Positions 7,799-15,882 are shown, counted from the stretch's first letter. The stretch: 64,000 bases of DNA from Pantanalinema sp. GBBB05 (GCA_016743235.1 VRZD01000005.1:111622-175621), one strand, 5' to 3'. Translations and numbers: made by a program. The notes: generated by a model not told the origin, from the sequence alone.

Positions 7799-10237
7799 AT
7801 GGTAGCAACTCCTGCAAAACCAACCATTGATACCGCATCAATCAGTGCTTTCGGTCAAGCCCGATCGACGATCGCTGGAACTCCGCTCTCTTCGGAAGAA
7901 TTGCAACGGATGGATGCCTACTGGTCTGCCTGTAATTATTTGGCAGTCGGGATGATTTATCTGAAGAACAATCCCTTGTTGCGAGAACCGTTGAAGCCAG
8001 AGGATGTTAAAACTCGCTTATTAGGACATTGGGGATCGAGTCCAGGGTTGTCTTTTGTTTATACCCATTTGAATCGGGTAATCAAAAAATATGACCAGGA
8101 CATGATTTATCTGGCAGGTCCTGGTCATGGCGCACCGGGAGTATTAGGTCCCGTGTATTTAGAAGGCACTTACTCGGAAATCTACCCAAACTGTAGTGAA
8201 ACCGAGGCAGGCATGAAGCAATTCTTCAAGCAATTCTCATTTCCGGGCGGAGTCGGGAGCCACTGTACACCCGAAACCCCGGGTTCCATCCATGAGGGCG
8301 GTGAACTGGGTTATAGCCTGTCCCATGCTTACGGCACAGTCTTCGACAATCCCGACTTAATCAGTGTGGTCATGGTGGGTGACGGCGAATCGGAAACGGG
8401 AGCACTGGCAACGGCATGGCACTCGAATAAGTTTATTAACCCGATTCGGGATGGAGCAGTGCTGCCCATCCTGCACCTGAACGGTTACAAGATTAATAAC
8501 CCAACGATTCTGGCGCGGGTCAGCCATGAGGAACTCGAAGACCTGTTTAAGGGCTATGGCTACACCCCCTATTTTGTCGAAGGGGACGATCGCGAATCGA
8601 TGCACCAGGCAATGGCTGCTACCTTGGATCGGTGTGTCGAAGAGATTAAAGCCGCTCAAGCGGAAGCCCGTTCTTCGGGGGTGGCTAAACGTCCGCGTTG
8701 GCCGATGATTGTGTTGCGGACTCCCAAAGGCTGGACGGGACCGAAGGAAGTCGATGGGCATAAGGTCGAAGGCTTTTGGCGGGCGCATCAGGTGCCAATG
8801 GCATCCATGCATACCAACTCAGAGCATTTGAGAATGCTGGAAGAATGGATGCGGAGCTATAAGCCTGAGGAATTATTCGATCGCAATGGTCAGTTGATTC
8901 CTGAATTGAAAGCCTTGGCTCCTACTGGGAACCACCGCATGAGTGCCAATCCTCATGCCAATGGCGGTCTGGTACGCCGGGAGTTAAAGCTGCCCGACTT
9001 CCGCAACTACGCGATCGAAGTGGTGCAGCCGGGACATATTGAAGCTGAAAACACTCGATCGCTAGGAGTGTTTCTGCGAGATGTGATGCAGCAGAATATG
9101 GACTGCTTCCGGGTGTTTGGACCCGATGAAAACACCTCGAATAAGCTGATGGACATTTATGCTGCCAGCAAGAAATTCTGGATTGCCGAATACTTCCCGG
9201 AAGACAGTGATGGGGGTGAGTTGGCAACCGATGGTCGGGTGATGGAGATGCTGAGCGAGCATACGCTGGAAGGCTGGCTAGAAGGCTATTTGCTGACTGG
9301 GCGACATGGCTTCTTCTCCACTTACGAAGCCTTTGTGCATGTGATTGATTCGATGGTGAATCAGCATTGCAAATGGCTAGAAATTTGTCAGCATATTCCC
9401 TGGCGGGCGGATATTTCATCGCTGAACTTGCTGATTACCTCGACCGTGTGGCGGCAGGATCACAATGGCTTTACCCACCAAGATCCCGGTTTTCTGGATG
9501 TGGTGGTGAATAAGAGTCCAGAGGTTACCCGGATTTATCTACCTCCGGATGTCAACTCGCTGTTATCCGTGGCAGATCACTGTCTACGGAGTAAGAACTA
9601 CGTCAATGTGATCGTCTCGGATAAACAACTGCACTTGCAGTACATGGATATGGATGCCGCGATTAAACACTGCACCAAAGGGATTGGCATCTGGGAGTGG
9701 GCAAGTAACGATCGCGGTGAAGAACCCGATATTGTTATGGCAGCGGCAGGCGATATCCCGACCCTGGAAGCCTTGGCGGCTACAGTGATGTTGCGCGAAG
9801 AATTCCCGGATTTGAAGATTCGCTTTGTCAATGTCGTCGATTTGTTCCGCCTGCAACCGGATACGGAACATCCCCACGGTTTAAGCGATCGCGACTTTGA
9901 TAGCCTGTTCACCCTGGATAAACCCGTGATCTTTAACTTCCACGGTTATCCCTGGTTAATTCACCGCCTTGCCTATCGGCGGCATAATCACAACAACATG
10001 CATGTGCGCGGCTACAAGGAAAAGGGCAACATCAACACGCCATTAGAGTTGGCGATCAATAACCAGATTGACCGCTTTAGTGTGGCGATCGATGTCATCG
10101 ATCGAGTGCCCAAACTGAAAGTAGCAGGCGCGCACGCCAAAGAACGGTTCAAGAATATGCAGATTGAATGTCGGCACTATGCCTATGAGTATGGGGTAGA
10201 CAAACCCGATATCGTCAATTGGAAGTGGCCCTATTAA
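7799..10237 (+). CDS. xfp: Phosphoketolase (xylulose-5-P/fructose-6-P)
   Basis: This thiamine-diphosphate enzyme splits xylulose 5-phosphate or fructose 6-phosphate with inorganic phosphate to acetyl phosphate plus a triose or tetrose phosphate. It serves as a carbon-saving bypass in cyanobacteria. The protein has 812 residues, normal for the family. Visible motifs are [11 protein letters not shown] (104-114), [24 protein letters not shown] (154-177, substrate and TPP site), GDGESETG (194-201, TPP/Mg binding) and the family-specific [14 protein letters not shown] in the middle domain. It starts at ATG 7799 and is followed by its own terminator at 10265. The next gene is a D-lactate-dehydrogenase-type enzyme, which suits a fermentative or overflow-carbon setting. 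Confidence 0.96.
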   Translation: MVATPAKPTIDTASISAFGQARSTIAGTPLSSEELQRMDAYWSACNYLAVGMIYLKNNPLLREPLKPEDVKTRLLGHWGSSPGLSFVYTHLNRVIKKYDQDMIYLAGPGHGAPGVLGPVYLEGTYSEIYPNCSETEAGMKQFFKQFSFPGGVGSHCTPETPGSIHEGGELGYSLSHAYGTVFDNPDLISVVMVGDGESETGALATAWHSNKFINPIRDGAVLPILHLNGYKINNPTILARVSHEELEDLFKGYGYTPYFVEGDDRESMHQAMAATLDRCVEEIKAAQAEARSSGVAKRPRWPMIVLRTPKGWTGPKEVDGHKVEGFWRAHQVPMASMHTNSEHLRMLEEWMRSYKPEELFDRNGQLIPELKALAPTGNHRMSANPHANGGLVRRELKLPDFRNYAIEVVQPGHIEAENTRSLGVFLRDVMQQNMDCFRVFGPDENTSNKLMDIYAASKKFWIAEYFPEDSDGGELATDGRVMEMLSEHTLEGWLEGYLLTGRHGFFSTYEAFVHVIDSMVNQHCKWLEICQHIPWRADISSLNLLITSTVWRQDHNGFTHQDPGFLDVVVNKSPEVTRIYLPPDVNSLLSVADHCLRSKNYVNVIVSDKQLHLQYMDMDAAIKHCTKGIGIWEWASNDRGEEPDIVMAAAGDIPTLEALAATVMLREEFPDLKIRFVNVVDLFRLQPDTEHPHGLSDRDFDSLFTLDKPVIFNFHGYPWLIHRLAYRRHNHNNMHVRGYKEKGNINTPLELAINNQIDRFSVAIDVIDRVPKLKVAGAHAKERFKNMQIECRHYAYEYGVDKPDIVNWKWPY

Positions 10238-10264
10238 TGGCTGATTACTAATCAGTTCCGCAGC

Positions 10265-10297
10265 ATGGGGGATAGTCTGACTGTCTCCCATTTTTAT
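10265..10297 (+). terminator. Intrinsic terminator of xfp
   Basis: A 12-bp stem with two G-U pairs, ATGGGGGATAGT (10265-10276) with ACTGTCTCCCAT (10280-10291), has a 3-base loop CTG and is followed by TTTTTATT. It lies 28 bases after the xfp stop. Confidence 0.85.
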
Positions 10298-10345
10298 TGC
10301 AAATGAATAGTAGATAATTGTGAATGTTTCATTAGTGAGGTTGTG

Positions 10346-11383
10346 ATGCGAGTTGCTGTATTTAGTACCAAGCCCTACGATCGCGAGTTTTTAGAGGCAG
10401 CCAATGCGATCGCGGGTCACCAGCATGAGTTTACCTATTTTGAAGCTCGGTTAACTCAAGATACGGCAACGTTAGCGGCAGGCTATCCGGCAGTTTGCGT
10501 ATTTGTGAATGATGAAGTGACGACTGAAGCATTAAACATGCTGGCCGCACAAGGAACTCGCTTAATTGCGTTGCGCTGTACGGGCTTTAATAATGTCGAT
10601 GTCAAAACAGCGGCTCAATTGGGGATTACGGTCGTGCGGGTGGTCAACTATTCTCCCTATTCGGTGGCAGAACATGCGGTGGGATTAATCCTCACCCTGA
10701 ATCGCAAGTTTCATAAAGCCTATAACCGAGTCCGGGAAGGTGACTTTTCCCTAAATGGACTCTTAGGATTTGATTTACATGGACGCACGATCGGCTTAGT
10801 TGGTACGGGAAAAATTGGCTTAATTTTAGGTCAAATTATGGCGGGATTTGGCTGCAAATTATTAGGCTATGATCTGTATCCAACTCAGAAGTTTGAAGCG
10901 ATCGGGGGTCGGTATGTCGATTTACCAGAACTATGGTCACAGTCAGATATCATTTCGCTCCATTGCCCCCTGACCCCAGAAACTCACCATATAATTAATG
11001 ATGCTGCGATCGCCCAAATGAAACCAGGAGTAATGGTAATTAATCCCAGTCGAGGCGCATTAATTGATACGGAAGCCGTGATTACTGGATTGAAATCGAA
11101 AAAGATTGGCTATCTCGGAATTGATGTGTATGAACAAGAAGCCGATCTATTTTTTGAGGATTTATCTGAAGAAATTATTCAGGATGATGTGTTTCAACGG
11201 TTATTAACCTTTCCAAATGTGATGGTTACGGCTCACCAAGCCTTCTTTACCGCCGATGCAATGGATGATATTTCTCGCACGACGATCGAAAGTTTAACCG
11301 ACTTTGAACAAGGTAATTCCCTGAAAAACGAACTGAAATTACCCCCAGAAAAAAGACCTACGTTTAACGTTTCTCAGTCTTAG
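10346..11383 (+). CDS. D-2-hydroxyacid dehydrogenase (D-lactate dehydrogenase type)
   Basis: This NAD-dependent enzyme most likely reduces pyruvate to D-lactate. It has 345 residues from ATG 10346, and a GTG directly before it at 10343 is less likely. The N-terminal MRVAVFSTKPYDREFL is typical of the LdhA/DdhA group. The Rossmann motif GLVGTGKIG is near residue 150. The catalytic triad is visible as Arg in NPSRGALIDT, Glu in DVYEQE and His in TAHQAFFT. A GAGG ribosome site lies 5 bases upstream. It is separated from xfp by a terminator, so the two genes are not a simple operon. The cyanobacterial relative is DdhA, which works in dark fermentation. Other 2-ketoacid substrates remain possible. 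Confidence 0.88.
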   Translation: MRVAVFSTKPYDREFLEAANAIAGHQHEFTYFEARLTQDTATLAAGYPAVCVFVNDEVTTEALNMLAAQGTRLIALRCTGFNNVDVKTAAQLGITVVRVVNYSPYSVAEHAVGLILTLNRKFHKAYNRVREGDFSLNGLLGFDLHGRTIGLVGTGKIGLILGQIMAGFGCKLLGYDLYPTQKFEAIGGRYVDLPELWSQSDIISLHCPLTPETHHIINDAAIAQMKPGVMVINPSRGALIDTEAVITGLKSKKIGYLGIDVYEQEADLFFEDLSEEIIQDDVFQRLLTFPNVMVTAHQAFFTADAMDDISRTTIESLTDFEQGNSLKNELKLPPEKRPTFNVSQS

Positions 11384-11683
11384 CAACTGCATAGAGATCA
11401 GCATGCCTATTGGGTATTAGATAGCACATATGATTACCTACGTAATGAGCCTGAAAATATGCGGAAAGATTCTGGCTATTTAGCTTGGGCGGCATATTAT
11501 TATGCGGAAATAATCTATCTAAGATCCCAGATTTGCTACTTGTGCAGATTTCTTCTGCTTATCTACCCCAAATGGGATCTTATACGGAAATTTTCAGCTT
11601 ACTAATAGTTATGTAGCTCGGCTTTTCGTTAAAAGGTTGGCTTTTAAGTTGCTTCTAGGGACTGAAATCAAATCATCGTATGC
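11384..11683. other. Non-coding stretch with long inverted repeat
   Basis: These 300 AT-rich bases contain no supportable gene. They carry one long inverted repeat (11520-11582, listed separately). HIP1 octamers are absent. This is the left border of the accessory island, and no attI or integrase sequence was recognised here. Confidence 0.45.
11520..11582. repeat. Inverted repeat with nested hairpin
   Basis: TAAGATCCCA-GA-TTTG (11520-11535) pairs with CAAATGGGATCTTA (11569-11582): 14 base pairs with a two-base bulge. The loop contains a second hairpin, GCAGA/TCTGC (near 11544-11558). No T-run follows, so it is not a terminator. It resembles the attC-like sites downstream in having a bulged stem, but it lacks the AAC/GTT ends and was not counted as one. 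Confidence 0.5.
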
Positions 11684-12850
11684 TTGTTCACAAGTACGGC
11701 ACTTTCAAGGGAAGCTAGAAATGTCCAAAAGGTCAGTAGTTTTGGCAGCCTTAGTGGTCACTATATCAACAGAGGCAGGGATTCTCTGGTAGCAGAGCCA
11801 AGTGTAGGTGCTGAATCTAGTTTTCCAATCACTGAATTGTATTGGACAAACTGGAAAGCTGATCAACCTTGGCAACCGGTGCGCTTTACAGTGCCCGACA
11901 AAGATACAACGATTTCTGCTGACGGTGGTGAGTTGCGTCAGTACGATGTTCATGTTGCCAAGATGTTTGAAGTGACGCACTATCTTTGCCAAAACAAACA
12001 CAAACCTAATCTGTTTAATTGGTTGAATGAAAAATATGTTTCAGCTATTACAAAACTTAAGCGTCTAGAGGCATTGCTCAAGGGTAAGCGTACAGATGAA
12101 GGATTTGTCTGGAGCTATGAGGCGGCAAATGGTAATACCCTTATGGGTGGATTTACTATTAGCTGTGACTTGGCTCAAACTGTTGCTTCCGCCTATGGTT
12201 TGAAGAAAGCTGAACTAACCCATATTAGAGATACTAATCAGAACTGGATTTCTGATGAATTTGGTACAGAAAAGTATGTGATTCCAAGACTCAACTTGAC
12301 AGGGACAAAAGTTCAAAAGTGGATGAACTTTGTTCAAAAATTCCAACCATATTTTTCAAATTACTATCACAAAGCTGAAAACAAAAAGCAATCTATTCCC
12401 TTCCCCGTTGAGCAAGTCCTCTCGAAACTTTACTGGAAAACAGAAGTTCCCATCTTACTTCCTAGTGAGTTGCCCTGGATGTCTCGTGCAAGGCTCTTTC
12501 AGAACACATTCGAGGTACGAGCTTATGCTGACGCTAACGGTTACCTAGTTTGTATTGGTGTTCCCAGAAGGGGATGTGATACACAAACATTTCACCCCTT
12601 TAACTCTATTTCGGCAATGCGAGATGGAGAACTTAAACGTCCTTCCCGTATAGGTCTTAGAGATACATTTCGAGAAATTGAGCTGGCAAGAGACATACCG
12701 GGGTTTTTCTATGAGGGATGTGGAGCGTATTGCACTTCCTCCGTTCGCTGGAAGTACCGAGGTGTTGTTTACTCTGTGAAAGCCAGATCCGGGAAGCAAC
12801 CAATTTTAGTGAAAATTGCCAATTCAATGATCGAAGCAGGAGAACGTTAA
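11684..12850 (+). CDS. Orphan protein of the accessory island
   Basis: This is a 388-codon open frame that I cannot assign to a family. The only start codon giving full length is TTG 11684, and the first in-frame ATG is near 11962, so the N-terminus is uncertain. The protein is basic and aromatic-rich. It has a helical middle (KYVSAITKLKRLEALLKG near 115-130) and a C-terminal part with paired Gly-Cys features (GVPRRGCDTQTFHPF, FFYEGCGAYC). No signal peptide is seen in this frame. In the +1 frame around 11721 a short peptide resembling a signal sequence is present, so an early frameshift is possible. Codon and base use differ from the core genes (AT-rich, no HIP1). An attC-like site begins 24 bases after its stop. 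Confidence 0.6.
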   Translation: MFTSTALSREARNVQKVSSFGSLSGHYINRGRDSLVAEPSVGAESSFPITELYWTNWKADQPWQPVRFTVPDKDTTISADGGELRQYDVHVAKMFEVTHYLCQNKHKPNLFNWLNEKYVSAITKLKRLEALLKGKRTDEGFVWSYEAANGNTLMGGFTISCDLAQTVASAYGLKKAELTHIRDTNQNWISDEFGTEKYVIPRLNLTGTKVQKWMNFVQKFQPYFSNYYHKAENKKQSIPFPVEQVLSKLYWKTEVPILLPSELPWMSRARLFQNTFEVRAYADANGYLVCIGVPRRGCDTQTFHPFNSISAMRDGELKRPSRIGLRDTFREIELARDIPGFFYEGCGAYCTSSVRWKYRGVVYSVKARSGKQPILVKIANSMIEAGER

Positions 12851-12874
12851 AAATGAATAGGATTAGCAGTCACC

Positions 12875-12958
12875 ACATAACACAACGCTGAACCGGAACC
12901 GCTTATTATTCTTTAGGGTTGTAACGTCTTTCTTGTCCGGTTAGCTTAGACGTTAGGC
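12875..12958 (+). other. attC-like recombination site 1
   Basis: All parts of an integron attC site are present in order. R'' is ACATAAC (12875-12881), followed by a 5-base spacer. L'' is GCTGAACCGGA (12887-12897), followed by a 38-base loop. L' is TCCGGTTAGC (12936-12945), followed by a 6-base spacer. R' is GTTAGGC (12952-12958). L'' and L' pair perfectly over 10 bases except for one extra G (12890), the extrahelical base that marks attC sites. R' matches the GTTRRRY type except at position 7 context, and the AAC/GTT ends are conserved. It lies 24 bases after one orphan ORF and 19 bases before the next. Confidence 0.75.
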
Positions 12959-12977
12959 TTCTTATGAAGAGTAGGGT

Positions 12978-13496
12978 ATGGCAAGAAGAGAAGTTAAAAT
13001 TCTATGGGGAACAGCCTGGGTTGACGATGGTGATGTCACGACGACACTACTCTTTAATCCAGATAATTACGTTTCTTTTACTTCTCAGACTGCTTATCGT
13101 AGCGATCGCTCGCGCATATGCCGCGCCTTTGTAAGACTTATCCGCCAAACAGGGAGAGACTTCGTTACGATCTGTGGTGGCTGCTTTCGACCAGCAGAAA
13201 AGGGCTTTTCCTGCCGAGTAGCTTTTAGAGAAAATTACTCTCCAAGAGAATATGGAATTCTGGAGGATGAGGCAAGTTGGATTCTTCAGGGCGTTAAATT
13301 GCTGGGTCAATACGACGCAGGCATCCTTGAGATTGATGAAAGCTGCAGTAACATAGTAGATTCAAAGTGCTGGGCTTGGGAAAGAGCAGGGGCAGTGTTG
13401 ATCCGCTTGGTTCAGTCAGATGTTTGGGAACTTGATGATTCTGAGCTAACACAGGTTATTTGGGAAACAGCAAAATACCGCCCGCCATTTAGATAA
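12978..13496 (+). CDS. Orphan cassette protein
   Basis: This 172-residue protein starts at ATG 12978, 26 bases after the predicted recombination point of the attC-like site 1, which is a usual cassette spacing. It has no signal peptide or membrane segment. It contains five cysteines, including the pair in ICGGCFRPAEKGFSC (about 64-78), and is rich in Trp and Asp/Glu toward the C-terminus (DVWELDDSELTQVIWE). I do not recognise a family. Base use is like the rest of the island. Confidence 0.6.
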   Translation: MARREVKILWGTAWVDDGDVTTTLLFNPDNYVSFTSQTAYRSDRSRICRAFVRLIRQTGRDFVTICGGCFRPAEKGFSCRVAFRENYSPREYGILEDEASWILQGVKLLGQYDAGILEIDESCSNIVDSKCWAWERAGAVLIRLVQSDVWELDDSELTQVIWETAKYRPPFR

Positions 13497-13564
13497 CGCA
13501 AAACTTGTTGAATGGATGAGTCTTGTGTGGAAAGACTACAATAAGCTGACATTTTCATTAGCAA

Positions 13565-14059
13565 TCACTCGTTTGCAATTTGCAGAATAGTCGTATACAA
13601 CTGATCACTAACACGAAAATCAGCTTGGTCAATCAATTGATCTAGCAGCGGTTTAACAGATTGAATTAAACTGTTTCGTTTAGCTTGCACAAGAACACCT
13701 AATAATCCAGTGACCTGCAAACCATAGCTTGTCGCCACAAGTCGCCCTCGACGTTCATCCATTAAAAGTAAATCAGTTTTGATTTCTAGTGCTAGGATGA
13801 TTGCTTCAGCTTCACCTAAGTCAATGTTTTCTTCACTTTCCCGAATTGTGTTTACTCGTTGTCGATCCACAACTGCCTGAGTTTGAATCCAGGATAAGGT
13901 TCGTACCTCTGTAGCCCCAGGAACAGGTTTACCGACATTGACCATCTCGTCGTAGACAGCTACTGGGATAATGATGCGTGTATATAGTCTTTGTAGTAAA
14001 TCTAACTGTCCAATCGCCGCCAGATTCGTAATCGGTGATGTATCACTAACGACAATCAC
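13565..14059 (-). CDS. PIN-domain toxin, DUF3368 family
   Basis: This predicted ribonuclease toxin of a type II toxin-antitoxin pair has 164 residues. The N-terminal VVSDTSPITNLAAIGQL carries the first acidic residue of the PIN site (D6). E/D pairs appear in LGEAEAIILA (about 82-91) and in LLLMDERRGR (about 97-106), giving the usual acidic cluster. Its ATG overlaps the stop region of the upstream antitoxin gene by four bases (ATGA arrangement). It runs opposite to the cassette direction set by the flanking attC-like sites. The likely action is cleavage of RNA when the antitoxin is lost, and the target is unknown. Confidence 0.85.
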   Translation of the reverse strand: MIVVSDTSPITNLAAIGQLDLLQRLYTRIIIPVAVYDEMVNVGKPVPGATEVRTLSWIQTQAVVDRQRVNTIRESEENIDLGEAEAIILALEIKTDLLLMDERRGRLVATSYGLQVTGLLGVLVQAKRNSLIQSVKPLLDQLIDQADFRVSDQLYTTILQIANE

Positions 14060-14301
14060 AACAGTCCCATAGATTGCAAAGTTTTAACATCTGCTTGAAA
14101 ATCGTCTACATCATAGTTAATACAAAGCCCTCGCTTAGCAAGTTCATGCTGAAACTCAATTACCGTCAGTCCAGTCCAAGCACGAGCTTTGCCCCCACTG
14201 ATTTTTTCTTGCTGGTAGAGCATAATAGCAATCTCTACTTTTAATTCATTCTCTGTCATTCTTGTTGCGCGGAGGATGTCATCAGGGATCAAGACAGTCA
14301 T
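14056..14301 (-). CDS. UPF0175-family antitoxin
   Basis: This is the small DNA-binding-type partner of the PIN toxin. From ATG 14301 it has 81 residues. An upstream ATG at 14322 would add seven residues, but family members start close to VLIPDD. The pattern LKVEIAIMLYQQEKISGGKARAWTGLT...FQHELAKRG is characteristic: a helix, then a helix-turn-helix-like region, then a variable acidic C-terminus (DVDDFQADVKTL) expected to bind the toxin. It is translationally coupled to the toxin gene by the overlapping ATGA. The pair sits between attC-like sites 1 and 2. Confidence 0.83.
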   Translation of the reverse strand: MTVLIPDDILRATRMTENELKVEIAIMLYQQEKISGGKARAWTGLTVIEFQHELAKRGLCINYDVDDFQADVKTLQSMGLL

Positions 14302-14371
14302 AAGAACTATGCTTGGAATCATTTATTCTACAATTTTAAGATATTGAGAACAGAAGCGTGGAATAGTCGCG

Positions 14372-14478
14372 GTCTAACAATCCAGTTAGAGCGGACTAAC
14401 GAAAGATCTTGGGGGGATCGAAAGGTTTCTAGCAGCTGCTCAACCGGAACATTATGCCGCTCAGTTATTGGTTAGGAC
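14372..14478 (+). other. attC-like recombination site 2
   Basis: R'' is GTCTAAC (14372-14378), then a 5-base spacer. L'' is AGTTAGAGCGG (14384-14394), then a loop of about 62 bases. L' is CCGCTCAGTT (14457-14466), then a 4-base spacer. R' is GTTAGGA (14471-14477). L'' and L' pair over 10 bases (two G-U) with one extrahelical A at 14388. The distance from R'' to the extrahelical base is nine bases, as in site 3 and one more than in site 1. R' departs from consensus in its last base. It is weaker than sites 1 and 3 but has the same orientation. Confidence 0.55.
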
Positions 14479-14677
14479 GTAGCCGAAAGTTTACCTGCTG
14501 GTATTCAAAGTTGGGCAGAAACTTTTGGCTCGAAGCAAACTCTCAAGCAATTTTCAGCCCTGGCTTAAACATAAACGAGTGATCTGTCTAGATATTCCTG
14601 ATGAATACGAGTACATGGAGCCAGCTTTAGTCCAACTGTTGAAGAAAAAAGTACTACCACTACTGGGAACTTTTTAG
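14476..14677 (+). pseudogene. Decayed low-molecular-weight tyrosine phosphatase-like gene
   Basis: The last 50 codons, ending at TAG 14675-14677, read as the C-terminus of small cyanobacterial phosphotyrosine phosphatases (RVICLDIPDEYEYMEPAL, then VQLLKKKVLPLLG). Directly upstream, near 14523, the matching stretch (PAGIQSWAET, like ...PELLEWAD...) continues in a different frame with several bases missing. The N-terminal catalytic CxxxxxR loop is absent. The gene is thus truncated and frameshifted. It fills the 276 bases between attC-like sites 2 and 3, as a dead cassette would. Confidence 0.7.
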
Positions 14678-14695
14678 AAGAGATTTAGCATCGCT

Positions 14696-14753
14696 GTCTA
14701 ACCATTTCAATACACCCTGATTGGTTTGCAGCGGGTGATTGAAACGGTTAGCC
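14696..14753 (+). other. attC-like recombination site 3
   Basis: This is a compact 58-base site. R'' is GTCTAAC (14696-14702), a perfect RYYYAAC. L'' is TTTCAATACACCC (14705-14717) and L' is GGGTGATTGAAA (14733-14744), pairing over 12 bases with one extrahelical A at 14712. R' is GTTAGCC (14747-14753). The loop has an inner CTG/CAG pair. It lies 19 bases after the end of the phosphatase remnant and points the same way as sites 1 and 2. Confidence 0.7.
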
Positions 14754-14871
14754 TACATCTTACAACGACGATATTCAGACATAAAGGAAAGCGATCGCAG
14801 TTGGCGAAAAAGTTCTTATCTTTGAAAGTATCCAATCACCCAGTTTTGTCAGTAAGCTGATGATTTATGAG

Positions 14872-14886
14872 TGGGCAATGCCCACC
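14872..14886. repeat. Short cyanobacterial palindrome (GTGGGC-AAT-GCCCAC)
   Basis: A 6-bp hairpin with a three-base loop is followed by CCTAC, so the minus strand reads GTAGGGTGGGCATTGCCCAC. This motif is familiar as a widespread dispersed palindrome near mobile regions of cyanobacterial genomes. It lies 18 bases beyond the stop of the repeat-protein gene and may act as its terminator. Confidence 0.5.
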
Positions 14887-14903
14887 CTACACTTCTGCAA
14901 TCT

Positions 14904-15752
14904 TCAAAATTCCGCGATCGTTGCATTATTTCTGGTACTAAAACCCAGGTTGCTGAACTTCCACAGTTTGTTGTCACGGACAAGGTATAGCGCTCCCCGG
15001 TAAGAAGCCATTGCCGTGACACCAGAAGCATCACCAGCTTCACTCCAATCATTGCCAGTACCCGGACCGAGATTGCCGCGCTTCCACAGTTTATTGTTGG
15101 AAACGACATACAATTCGCCCCGGTGAGAAACCATTGCCGTGACACCAAAAGCATCACCAGCTTCACTCCAATCATTGCCAGTGCCCGGACCCAGATTGCC
15201 ACGCTTCCACAGTTTATTGTTGGAAACGACATACAATTCGCCCCGGTGAGAAGCCATTGCCGTGACACTAAAAGCATCACCGAAGTTACTCCAATCATTG
15301 CCAGTGCCCGGACCGAGATTGCCGCGCTTCCACAGTCTATTGTTAGAGGTGACGTACAATTCGCCCCGGTGAGAAGCCATTGCCGTAACACTAAAAGCAT
15401 CACCAGAGTTACTCCAATCATTGCCAGTACCCGGACCGAGATTGCCGCGCTTCCACAGTCTATTGTTAGAGGTGACATACAATTCGCCCCGGTGAGCAGT
15501 CATGCTAGTCACACTGAAAGCATCGCCAGATTCACGCCAGGAAATCCTATTTCTGGCGCTGAACTGCCCGGTGCTATGCCAAAAGCTTCCGGCATACACT
15601 TGGCGGGAGGATGAATGTACCGTTTCGCCAGAATCTGTGTCGCTGACTGCATCTTGGGCGAACGTCTTAACTGGCTGAGCCAATAGGGTGAGACCGAGTA
15701 GGCTGACAGTTAACACCTGATTGAACTTGGGGGCTAAAAGTAATGATTTCAT
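14904..15752 (-). CDS. Secreted tandem-repeat protein (41-residue repeats)
   Basis: The 282-residue protein has a signal peptide (residues 1-32; hydrophobic core TVSLLGLTLLA, likely cut after TFA) and a short linker. It then has five nearly identical 41-residue repeats. Each repeat has the pattern GDAFSVTAMASHRGELYV, then SNNKLWKRGNLGPGTGNDW. The alternation of short strands, with a conserved Trp at the end of each unit, suggests a beta-propeller or tectonin/tachylectin-like lectin fold. That is inference. It would act outside the cytoplasm. The repeats differ mostly by single substitutions, so the array expanded recently. The last unit is diverged (SYRGALYLVRDNKLWKFSNLG). The function is unknown. 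Confidence 0.75.
   Translation of the reverse strand: MKSLLLAPKFNQVLTVSLLGLTLLAQPVKTFAQDAVSDTDSGETVHSSSRQVYAGSFWHSTGQFSARNRISWRESGDAFSVTSMTAHRGELYVTSNNRLWKRGNLGPGTGNDWSNSGDAFSVTAMASHRGELYVTSNNRLWKRGNLGPGTGNDWSNFGDAFSVTAMASHRGELYVVSNNKLWKRGNLGPGTGNDWSEAGDAFGVTAMVSHRGELYVVSNNKLWKRGNLGPGTGNDWSEAGDASGVTAMASYRGALYLVRDNKLWKFSNLGFSTRNNATIAEF
14938..15552. repeat. Five 123-bp in-frame tandem repeats
   Basis: The marker CCCGGA recurs at 15061, 15184, 15307 and 15430, exactly 123 bases apart. One further unit to the left (14938-15060) completes five. 123 bases encode 41 residues, so copy number can change without frameshift. Because of the repeats, several frames on both strands stay open, and those extra frames are not genes. 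Confidence 0.92.
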
Positions 15753-15882
15753 CGTGAAAATCCTTGAGATTGGGATTGGATGTGAGCAGGTATTTGTGCT
15801 CCTAAAGATTCGTGCGGGTGCAGTTTAGGATTTATGCAGCCTGGTTCAGACTTCAATTCGATCGGAACCGCGCGAGAAACCT

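Noticed and set aside
11520..11582. Bulged inverted repeat as a fourth attC site
   Set aside because: It lacks AAC/GTT ends, has a two-base bulge at the wrong distance and no R' candidate. Kept only as an inverted repeat.
11721..11790. Signal-like peptide in the frame next to the orphan gene
   Set aside because: Only about 23 codons before a stop. It could be chance, so it is mentioned as a possible frameshift but not annotated.
14849..15614. Additional long open frames on both strands over the 123-bp repeats
   Set aside because: They arise because 123 is divisible by three, so one open repeat unit keeps other frames open. Only the frame with the signal peptide is credible.
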